The notes beneath the pieces were generated by a model, which did not search any database, had not been told where the DNA came from, and worked only from the letters and a program-made list of their open reading frames with translations. Of a stretch of DNA of 48,425 bases, positions 41,918 to 48,425 are shown piece by piece (the first letter of the stretch is position 1; every line of letters begins with the position of its first letter). The stretch spans positions 1 through 48,425 of the forward strand of contig JAZLFA010000059.1 in assembly GCA_045615545.1 (NCBI GenBank). Direction: 5' to 3'. The position numbers were made by a program, and so were the translations under genes. The stretch comes from SIG220 sp045615545 (GTDB lineage Bacteria; Bacillota_I; Bacilli_A; RFN20; CAG-826).

Positions 41918-42791
41918 TATTACTTTTGGCCGTTATACTCCTTATCAAACAATTACTCATCGCCTTGATCCAAGAACAAAGATTTTTGCTTTAATTATTT
42001 TGCTTGTTGCTATCTTCTTACAATTTAATGTTTGGAGCACAACATTAATCATTTCTGGTATATTGCTTCTTTTATTAATTATTTTGATGCTTATAAGTAG
42101 AGTTTCTATCCGTGACTTGTTTAAGTCACTAGCGACAATGTGGTTCTTGGTGTTGTTTCTTTTAATTATTTATATGTTTATTCCAAATTCAACATATTCG
42201 CACCCGGCATTTAATATTGGAAACTTAACTATTTACTGGGATGCCTTTTATCAATGTGGTTATATTTTGCTTAGACTCATTATGATGGTTTGTGTAACGA
42301 TGATATTGACCGCTACTACTAAACCTATGGATTTAACTAGAGGTTTAGAGTGGGGAATGGGCTTTTTAAAACCAATTCATTTCCCGGCACATGAAATAGC
42401 GATGACTATTTCGATTGCGTTAAGATTTATCCCAACTATTTTAGATGAAACAGAAAGAATAATGAAAGCTCAAGCATCAAGGGGAATTGATTTCAATCAT
42501 GGTACGATTGCAAAAAGATTTAATGCAATCATTGCTTTGATTATTCCTTTATTTGTTAGCGCTTTCCAAAGAAGTGAAGAATTATCAGATGCAATGGAAG
42601 CAAGAGGCTATGATCCTCGAGCAAAAAGAACTAGTTATCATAAACTTTCCTTCCATGTTCGTGATTTGATTGCAACCTTAATTGTGTTAGCTGTCTTTGG
42701 TGGTGTTTTAGCATTATTTATAATTGATCATAATGGTAATGGACCAGTTGATATCATTAAATTTATATTTGGTGTAAATGTTGGATTTTAA
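41910..42791 (+). CDS. ecfT: ECF transporter transmembrane protein EcfT
   Basis: The 293-aa protein has an N-terminal GRYTPYQTITHRLDPRTK, four to five membrane segments and the two coupling motifs ASRGIDF and EARGYDPRAKR that dock on the ATPases. GGAGGG lies upstream. No S-component is adjacent; QueT at 5414 is the only candidate in the window. Confidence 0.96.
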   Translation: MSDITFGRYTPYQTITHRLDPRTKIFALIILLVAIFLQFNVWSTTLIISGILLLLLIILMLISRVSIRDLFKSLATMWFLVLFLLIIYMFIPNSTYSHPAFNIGNLTIYWDAFYQCGYILLRLIMMVCVTMILTATTKPMDLTRGLEWGMGFLKPIHFPAHEIAMTISIALRFIPTILDETERIMKAQASRGIDFNHGTIAKRFNAIIALIIPLFVSAFQRSEELSDAMEARGYDPRAKRTSYHKLSFHVRDLIATLIVLAVFGGVLALFIIDHNGNGPVDIIKFIFGVNVGF

Positions 42792-42802
42792 GGGAGTTTT
42801 GC

Positions 42803-43531
42803 ATGAAAATCTTAGCAAAAGTTAGTTATTTTGGGAAAAATTATCATGGTTGGCAAAAACAAGATAATGCCTCAAGTGTGCAAGAAGAGATTGAAAAAGT
42901 ACTCTCCCAAATTTTAAACATCGACACTCCAATTTATGGGGCTGGTAGAACTGATGCTGGGGTCCACGCTAAAGGCCAAACGTTTCATTTTGAATGTCGT
43001 GATGATGTCGATGTTGAACGATTAAGATATTCAGCAAATATGTTATTAAAAGAACAAATTCATATATTATCAATGAATATAGTTAATGATGATTTTCACG
43101 CTAGATATAACGCTAAAGGAAAAATGTACCAGTACTTAATAAATCTTGGAGAACTCGATCCTCTAACTAGTGATTTTATGTATCATTATCCATATAAGTT
43201 TGATGAATCGTTGTTTAAGAAAGCATTAGCCTTGTTTGTTGGAAAGCATAACTTCCAAGACTTCACCAGTAAGGAAGAAGACGAAGACAATTTTATTAGA
43301 GAAATATATTCAATAGAAGTTAACCGTAATGATAATAAATTAGAAGTGAATTTATATGGTAATGGTTTTATGAGATATATGATTAGAGACCTTATTGGTA
43401 CTGCTTTAGCAGTATCGTCTAATAAAGAACCATTAGATTTCATCAAGAAACATCTTGATTCAATTAGACGTGAAATTGTCTCATATAAAGCACCAAGTGT
43501 TGGTTTATACTTGATAGATGTAATCTATTAG
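42803..43531 (+). CDS. truA: tRNA pseudouridine(38-40) synthase TruA
   Basis: The 242-aa enzyme carries YFGKNYHGWQKQ, the catalytic Asp51 in GAGRTDAGVHAKGQ, and FHARYNAKGKMYQYLI. It follows ecfT by 11 bases with GGGAG, as in many Firmicutes. Confidence 0.96.
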   Translation: MKILAKVSYFGKNYHGWQKQDNASSVQEEIEKVLSQILNIDTPIYGAGRTDAGVHAKGQTFHFECRDDVDVERLRYSANMLLKEQIHILSMNIVNDDFHARYNAKGKMYQYLINLGELDPLTSDFMYHYPYKFDESLFKKALALFVGKHNFQDFTSKEEDEDNFIREIYSIEVNRNDNKLEVNLYGNGFMRYMIRDLIGTALAVSSNKEPLDFIKKHLDSIRREIVSYKAPSVGLYLIDVIY

Positions 43532-43565
43532 GAGTAATATTTATAAGGAAATAGAGGTATTCACT

Positions 43566-44270
43566 ATGGGAAGAGCACATGAAGTTAGAGCCAAGGCAAT
43601 GGCCGCAACAGCAGCTGCAAGAAGTGCATTATTTATGCGTGCTAGCAAAGAAATTTATATGGCCGCAAAATCTGGCGTTCCTGATCCTGAGAGCAACTTA
43701 GCACTTAGGAGTGCAATTGAAAAGTGGCGTGGTCAAAATGTCACAAAAGATGTTATTGAAAGAGCTATTCAAAAAGCTAAAGGCGGATCAGCAGAAAGCT
43801 ATAGTTCTGGTAGGTATGAAGCTTTTGGTCCTGGAAACTCATATTTTATTATTGAAACATTAACAGATAACACAAATAGAGCCTTAACTGATGTTAGTAC
43901 TGCCATCAAACGTAAAGGTGGACATATGGGTTCAGTTATTTTCAACTTTAATCAAACTGGTGTCTTTGTTTTTAAAGGCACAAATAGAGATGAAGTTGAG
44001 GAAACTCTAATTTTATCTGATATCGATGTTCGCGAAGTTAGCCTTGATGAAGACTCAATTGTCGTTTATGTTGAGCCATCCGCATTCTCTAGTGCTAGAG
44101 ATGTATTAAGTGGTATGGGCGTAAAAGAATTTGATGAAGCTGAAATTGTTTGGTTACCAAACGAATATATCGAGATTTCAGATCCAGAAGATAAACGTAA
44201 ATTTGATGAGCTTTGCGATATGCTTGATGAAATAAGCGATGTTCAAAACGTATATCACAATGTTAAATAA
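43566..44270 (+). CDS. YebC/PmpR-family translation or DNA-binding factor
   Basis: The 234-aa protein shows GRAHEVRAKAMAATAAARSA, GVPDPESNLALRSAIEKW, VTKDVIERAIQKAKGG and YEAFGPGNSYFIIETLTDN, a clear YebC. The family has been described both as transcription regulators and as ribosome-associated factors for difficult sequences. GAGGT supports the ATG. A terminator follows. Confidence 0.93.
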   Translation: MGRAHEVRAKAMAATAAARSALFMRASKEIYMAAKSGVPDPESNLALRSAIEKWRGQNVTKDVIERAIQKAKGGSAESYSSGRYEAFGPGNSYFIIETLTDNTNRALTDVSTAIKRKGGHMGSVIFNFNQTGVFVFKGTNRDEVEETLILSDIDVREVSLDEDSIVVYVEPSAFSSARDVLSGMGVKEFDEAEIVWLPNEYIEISDPEDKRKFDELCDMLDEISDVQNVYHNVK

Positions 44271-44291
44271 ATAATATATTATTTAATTAAA

Positions 44292-44315
44292 AAAGCACTT
44301 TCGAGTGCTTTTTTT
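44292..44315 (+). terminator. Terminator after yebC
   Basis: AAAGCACT (44292-44299) pairs with AGTGCTTT (44304-44311), followed by T residues to 44315. Confidence 0.9.
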
Positions 44316-44369
44316 GTTCAACAATAATGTGATAATGAATCAATCTTTTTAATAATATTAAATAATAAG

Positions 44370-44473
44370 TTGACAACATATATTGATTAAAAGTATTATT
44401 TTAATCGGCACAAAAGCCAAAATAATGAAGTCCCCGGTAAGGAAAAAGTTAGTTTGGTAAAGGAGGAATCGTT
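44370..44473 (+). promoter_or_regulatory. Promoter and leader of rplM-rpsI
   Basis: TTGACA (44370-44375) and TATTAT (44394-44399), 18 bases apart, precede a leader of about 65 bases containing GGC/GCC and CCCCGG-AAGG elements and ending in AAAGGAGG. L13 leaders that bind L13 are known in Firmicutes; the match here is by position, not proven fold. Confidence 0.5.
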
Positions 44474-44914
44474 ATGCAACGTCAAACTACTATTGCAAAA
44501 AATAGCGAAATCCAAAGAAAGTGGTATGTCATTGATGCCCAAGACAAACCATTAGGAAGATTAGCCTCATTTGTCGCTCAAGTGTTAATTGGAAAGAATA
44601 AACCAATTTGGACACCAAATGTCGACTGTGGAGACTATGTAATTATTATTAATGCCGATAAGGTCAGCTTAAGTGGTGACAAAGTTCACAACAAAGTTTA
44701 CTACAATGCATCTGGCTTCCCAGGTGGATTAAGAAAAAGAACCGCTGGAGAAATGCTCAAAAGCTATCCAACTGAAATGATTGAAAGATCAGTTCATGGA
44801 ATGGTTCCAAAAGGTAGACTTGGTAGACAAATCGAAAAGAAATTATTTGTGTACGCTGGTTCTGATCATAAGCATGAAGCTCAAAAACCAGAAGTTCTTG
44901 AGCTTAAGTTCTAG
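44474..44914 (+). CDS. rplM: 50S ribosomal protein L13
   Basis: L13 is an early 50S assembly protein. KWYVIDAQDKPLGRLASFVA, HNKVYYNASGFPGGLRKRT and MVPKGRLGRQ are standard; 146 aa. AAAGGAGG precedes the ATG. rpsI follows 12 bases later. Confidence 0.98.
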   Translation: MQRQTTIAKNSEIQRKWYVIDAQDKPLGRLASFVAQVLIGKNKPIWTPNVDCGDYVIIINADKVSLSGDKVHNKVYYNASGFPGGLRKRTAGEMLKSYPTEMIERSVHGMVPKGRLGRQIEKKLFVYAGSDHKHEAQKPEVLELKF

Positions 44915-44926
44915 GAGGAAAAGTAA

Positions 44927-45319
44927 ATGGCTAAAACAGCACAATATTACGGCACAGGTAGAAGAAAGTCTTCTATTGCTCGTGTATTCTTAACTCCTGG
45001 TAAAGGCAAAATTATTGTCAATGGACGTCCTGTTGATGAATATATGCCTTACGCTACATTAGTGATGGACTTAAAACAACCATTAACATTAACTGGTACA
45101 GAAACAAAATATGATGTACGCGCTGATGTTAAAGGTGGTGGATTCACTGGTCAAACTGGTGCTATCAGATTAGGTATCACACGTGCATTACTCGAAGCTG
45201 GTTGCGATCGTAAAGTTCTAAAAGCTGCTGGAATGATTACAAGAGATTCTAGGGTTAAAGAACGTAAGAAATACGGTCTTAAAGCTGCTCGTAGAGCACC
45301 ACAATTCTCAAAACGTTAA
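44927..45319 (+). CDS. rpsI: 30S ribosomal protein S9
   Basis: The 130-aa product shows YYGTGRRKSSIARVFL, GGGFTGQTGAIRLGITRALL and the C-terminal KKYGLKAARRAPQFSKR tail that reaches the P-site. AGGAGG precedes the start. Confidence 0.98.
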   Translation: MAKTAQYYGTGRRKSSIARVFLTPGKGKIIVNGRPVDEYMPYATLVMDLKQPLTLTGTETKYDVRADVKGGGFTGQTGAIRLGITRALLEAGCDRKVLKAAGMITRDSRVKERKKYGLKAARRAPQFSKR

Positions 45320-45336
45320 TCTTTGGGAAATTATAT

Positions 45337-45367
45337 CGTTGGGGAAGGTGCATCTTCCCCTTCGATT
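45337..45367 (+). terminator. Terminator after rpsI
   Basis: GGGGAAG (45341-45347) pairs with CTTCCCC (45354-45360), with an outer ATCG/CGAT extension; the T tract is weak. Confidence 0.65.
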
Positions 45368-45382
45368 ATTCTAATAACATAA

Positions 45383-45411
45383 TTGCAATTTAATCCAATA
45401 TCGGTTATATT
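45383..45411 (+). promoter_or_regulatory. Predicted promoter of the tRNA gene
   Basis: TTGCAA (45383-45388) and TATATT (45406-45411) are 17 bases apart, 15 bases before the tRNA 5' end. Confidence 0.6.
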
Positions 45412-45425
45412 ATTAGAGCACAATT

Positions 45426-45502
<77 letters not shown>

Positions 45503-45515
45503 CTTAAATTAAAAT

Positions 45516-45541
45516 GGATTCACTCGTTGAATCCTTTTTTT
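45516..45541 (+). terminator. Terminator after tRNA-Ile
   Basis: GGATTCA (45516-45522) pairs with TGAATCC (45528-45534), followed by seven T residues. Confidence 0.9.
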
Positions 45542-45554
45542 GTACAATATAGAT

Positions 45555-45995
45555 ATGAAAATTGCCGCTATTAATCCAAACGAAATTAAAAAAGATATTA
45601 ATAAACATAATCAAAAAATAAAATTGACCACTATGGTAAAGGTTATTAATCCAAACGGTGATATTTTGGTAATTGATCGTAAGAAAAAAGATTGGCCAGG
45701 ATTAACGTTTCCTGGTGGGCATGTTGAAGAAAATGAATCTATTGAAGAGTGTGCGATTAGAGAAGTCTTAGAAGAAACAGGACTTAAACTTAAATCAATT
45801 AAATATATTAATTATATTGAATGGAATGATTTTGGTGATGGTATAAGGCATGTAGCGATGTTATTTGAAAGTAGTGATTATGAAGGCAAAATCATCTCCT
45901 CGGAAGAAGGGTGTTGTTTCTTTATTAATATAAAAGATATGAATAATTATTTGCTAAGTAATGATTTTGATAAGATATTAGAAAAATACCAATAA
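45555..45995 (+). CDS. Nudix hydrolase
   Basis: The 146-aa protein carries a full Nudix box, GGHVEENESIEECAIREV followed by LEETGL (about 53-76). It resembles MutT/8-oxo-dGTPase-like housekeeping hydrolases, but the substrate is unknown. TACAAT (45543-45548) ends six bases before the ATG, the terminator T-run ends at 45541, and there is no Shine-Dalgarno, so the message may be leaderless. It ends two bases from the convergent U32 gene. Confidence 0.9.
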   Translation: MKIAAINPNEIKKDINKHNQKIKLTTMVKVINPNGDILVIDRKKKDWPGLTFPGGHVEENESIEECAIREVLEETGLKLKSIKYINYIEWNDFGDGIRHVAMLFESSDYEGKIISSEEGCCFFINIKDMNNYLLSNDFDKILEKYQ

Positions 45996-45997
45996 AG

Positions 45998-48250
45998 TTA
46001 TTGTGGATTTTTTATAAAGTGGCCTTTTGTTTCCTTGCGATAATCAAATGAAGGGCTTTTTAATTCGCCATTTAATTTCTTTTTCACAAGTTTAATAACT
46101 TGCTCCATTGTATCAGTTGATTCAGTTGTGAATCTTAATCGATAGTAATTAACTCCCGATATTTGATCTAACTCATCAATTATATTTAATGTCTTACTGT
46201 TTAATATAGTGATTGTGCAATCTCCATTAGATAATAATGGAAAGGTAGTAAAATCATCTTTAAGAACAAACCTGTGTGATTTGCAATCACCACACCTTCC
46301 AAGTCTTTTTAGCGGGCAATAATGTGTATGCATTAATTTGCTACGTCCATAGATAATTAATTCTAGATTTGGATTTGTATGATAGGTTGTGACATACGTA
46401 TCAATAAGATTTTGAATATTATCTTTATTTATTTCTTCAGAAAGAGTAACCCTATCAACTCCTAATGAAGATAATAGAGCAACGGAAGTAGCGTTAGTAA
46501 CGTTTAAAGAGTAATCACTAACAAGAGTAACTCTTTTATCTTTGTAATATTGGATTCCACCAAGACCGCCAACTAACATTTCTTCTTGTGGTTCAATGTA
46601 TTTAGCATTGTTCCTTCTAACAATGTTTTTATAGTAGATATGTTTAATGCCTAATTCTATCGCTTTTTCATATTGTTCTTGCGTTACTACTTCAACTGTA
46701 ATTTCAGGTATAATTCTTTGATATTTTTTAGGAGTAATTTCATGATTCGATTCACTCAAAATTACCTTTCTTTCTAATCTTAAAATATTTAACTTTTCTA
46801 TGCCCTTTCTTCTTACATCATTTATTGATTTTAATGAAATAAAAGAATCGTTATCTAAATCAATAATGGCTTCATTGATTTTATAAGGAGTATCATGTAG
46901 TTTTTTCAGCAAATCTAGCACATTTTCTCTGCAAATCGCATGTTTTTGCGCTTTTTGAACTATTTCATCGCTACTTACTTTTACATTATAATTAAGATAG
47001 TTTATCTCTAATTCAATTGGTTTATTTATATGTATATTTATCTTTATGTTTATTGGTAATTTTTTGTATTCTTTTTGACTTAGTGATTGCTCAGCTTCAT
47101 TAACAGAAATTATATCTTTTGTTTTATATACTTTGGCGCCTGCTTTTACTTCGATATTAGATAGAATAGAAACATTACCAGTTCCGCTTGTAATTTCATT
47201 TCCTAATTCGTCAAACATTTTAGTAACCGGTATAGAAATCTCTTTTTCTAAATCATTAGTGTCTACTCGTATTTGATCGCCTTTATTTAGGGTGTCAGAT
47301 AATTTGAGCCATATTTTTGTTGAAGAGTTTCTTATTATGTTACCAATATAGTAACCATAATTATTTGGTTTTTGAATATTGGTAATTGTGTCACTAGATT
47401 CACCAAGCATGAACCCTTTTGTATAAGTTCTGTTAAATACTTTATCTAATGTTTTTGGATCGATTTTATTACCATCAATGATTTGACGGTATGCTCTTGT
47501 GACATTAGCGACATAGTTAGCCTCTTTCATCCTTCCTTCAATCTTATATGAATCAACAAAATCTAATTGATCCATATTTTTTGAAGTGTTAAGGTCTTTC
47601 ATTGAAAGAAGATAGCCTTTACGAATTATTTCTTTACTGTCCTTATCTTGTAAGGAATATATTTTTCTACAGCACCCTGCGCATCTGCCTCTATTGCCGC
47701 TTCTTTCTCCAATCATTGAACTCATTAAACAGTTTCCGGAATAACATACACAAAGAGCACCATGAATAAATGTCTCAACTTCTATGCCTAATTTTGTTTT
47801 TATTTCTTTAATTGTTTCTAGTTTTGTTTCTCTTGCTAAAACTATACGTTTAGCGCCCAGATCTTTTATTAATGCAGCTGCTTCAATATCATCAATACCC
47901 ATTTGAGTTGATGCATGTGCTTCAAGAGAAGAATATTTATTTGTTATGTAATGAAATATTGCTAAATCTTGTACGATGATGGCATCTACCCCAATTTCCG
48001 CAAGCTTATCAATTGTTTGATAGATTTCATCTAGTTCATCGTCGTATGCAATAGTATTAACCGTTACAAAAATTCGAACATTTCTTAGATGTGCGAACTT
48101 TATAAGTTCTTCTAATGATTCGATAGTAAAATTGGTTGCATATGCTCTAGCGCTAAATTTATCTAAACCTAAATAGATAGCGTTAGCGCCATTACTTATT
48201 GCGGAATAAAATGCATCAATACTTCCGGCTGGAGATAATAGTTCTTTCAT
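45998..48250 (-). CDS. Peptidase U32-family protein (RlhA/TrhP-like RNA hydroxylation group)
   Basis: The 750-aa protein starts MKELLSPAGSIDAFYSAI and has GANAIYLGLDKFSARA, EAHASTQMGI, and a cysteine cluster CVCYSGNCLMSSMIGERSGN followed by RCAGCCRKIY, which are the U32 core and Fe-S type motif. The long form with a C-terminal extension, containing a second CxxC pair (LGRCGDCKSH), matches large U32 proteins that hydroxylate tRNA or 23S rRNA in E. coli. Despite the name, peptidase activity is doubtful. A TTG-started reading from 48283 exists, but the ATG at 48250 fits the family start. Confidence 0.85.
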   Translation of the reverse strand: MKELLSPAGSIDAFYSAISNGANAIYLGLDKFSARAYATNFTIESLEELIKFAHLRNVRIFVTVNTIAYDDELDEIYQTIDKLAEIGVDAIIVQDLAIFHYITNKYSSLEAHASTQMGIDDIEAAALIKDLGAKRIVLARETKLETIKEIKTKLGIEVETFIHGALCVCYSGNCLMSSMIGERSGNRGRCAGCCRKIYSLQDKDSKEIIRKGYLLSMKDLNTSKNMDQLDFVDSYKIEGRMKEANYVANVTRAYRQIIDGNKIDPKTLDKVFNRTYTKGFMLGESSDTITNIQKPNNYGYYIGNIIRNSSTKIWLKLSDTLNKGDQIRVDTNDLEKEISIPVTKMFDELGNEITSGTGNVSILSNIEVKAGAKVYKTKDIISVNEAEQSLSQKEYKKLPINIKINIHINKPIELEINYLNYNVKVSSDEIVQKAQKHAICRENVLDLLKKLHDTPYKINEAIIDLDNDSFISLKSINDVRRKGIEKLNILRLERKVILSESNHEITPKKYQRIIPEITVEVVTQEQYEKAIELGIKHIYYKNIVRRNNAKYIEPQEEMLVGGLGGIQYYKDKRVTLVSDYSLNVTNATSVALLSSLGVDRVTLSEEINKDNIQNLIDTYVTTYHTNPNLELIIYGRSKLMHTHYCPLKRLGRCGDCKSHRFVLKDDFTTFPLLSNGDCTITILNSKTLNIIDELDQISGVNYYRLRFTTESTDTMEQVIKLVKKKLNGELKSPSFDYRKETKGHFIKNPQ

Positions 48251-48340
48251 AGAAATATAAGTATGGAATTGCCCACCCCTCAATTATCAAATATTTGTTT
48301 CTTATTTTCCACAATAAAAGAACCTTTAACAAAAAGTAAG

Positions 48341-48394
48341 CAAGAAGCAGTCCCCCATCCTCTAAATGACAATGAAGGTGGGGGATGAATTGCC
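48341..48394. mobile_element. IS200/IS605-like end hairpin at the right window edge
   Basis: CCCCCATC (48352-48359) pairs with GGTGGGGG (48377-48384) in an AGCAGT-hairpin-ATGAATTGCC setting. Read on the other strand it is GGCAATTCAT-CCCCCACC and GGGGGACTGCTTC, which resembles ends of tnpB-type elements. Orientation is not certain and no transposase gene is in the window. It differs in sequence from the end at 1-139. Confidence 0.45.
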
Positions 48395-48425
48395 ATAAAT
48401 TTCGGTCGTATTATATTATAAATAT

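Overview
The window reads as AT-rich chromosomal DNA from an anaerobic, low-GC Firmicute (Bacilli) close to the Mollicutes/Erysipelotrichia-type gut lineages. This placement is inferred from gene order, the complete ECF module, the trimeric [FeFe] hydrogenase, serine-rich lipoproteins and LemA next to a MAG1210/DUF3137-like partner. The genetic code is standard: adk and ecfA2 both end on TGA inside tightly overlapping gene pairs, so TGA is not tryptophan here.

Layout. 1-140: right end of an IS200/IS605-type element with a structured, omega-RNA-like segment; its tnpB would lie left of the window. 180-5378: rmuC (minus), then a GT4 glycosyltransferase, a DUF3810 membrane metallopeptidase-like protein, a zinc-phospholipase-C-like protein and a degenerate kinase-like protein. 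5414-8722: queuosine cluster queT-tgt-queA-queH, with queT apparently starting on ATT. 8827-23969: S10-spc-alpha superoperon with its own promoter, a folded leader and a final terminator. It carries rpsJ to rplQ plus secY, adk, map, infA, rpmJ and rpoA, lacks rpmD, and several r-proteins have long low-complexity tails.

24.0-40.2 kb separates rplQ from ecfA1, which are adjacent in many Firmicutes. It holds: (i) a 53-aa five-cysteine peptide with its own promoter, followed by a radical SAM/SPASM maturase interrupted by one in-frame TAA; (ii) a 350-bp noncoding block with two tandem terminator-bearing small RNAs and, on the opposite strand, a 24-aa single-membrane-span peptide preceded by an overlapping leader ORF, a candidate type I toxin-antitoxin locus; (iii) a surface module (CotH-like lipoprotein, MAG1210/DUF3137-like protein, LemA, endonuclease I lipoprotein); (iv) an electron-bifurcating-type [FeFe] hydrogenase operon with an 18-bp palindrome next to its promoter; (v) gtrA-like, cysS, rlmB-like and a SigH-like sigma factor gene whose Shine-Dalgarno lies inside a terminator stem.

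40.2-45.3 kb resumes the conserved order ecfA1-ecfA2-ecfT-truA, then yebC, rplM, rpsI. QueT, a predicted S-component, could use this shared ECF module. A tRNA-Ile(GAT), a Nudix hydrolase and a U32 peptidase-family protein follow. 48.34-48.40 kb carries another IS200/IS605-like end, so both window edges fall in mobile-element ends.

The most novel material is the candidate toxin/small-RNA block at 25.5-25.9 kb and the interrupted RiPP cassette just before it. Several genes at the head of transcription units lack a Shine-Dalgarno and have a -10 box very close to the start codon, whereas operon-internal genes nearly all have AGGAGG.
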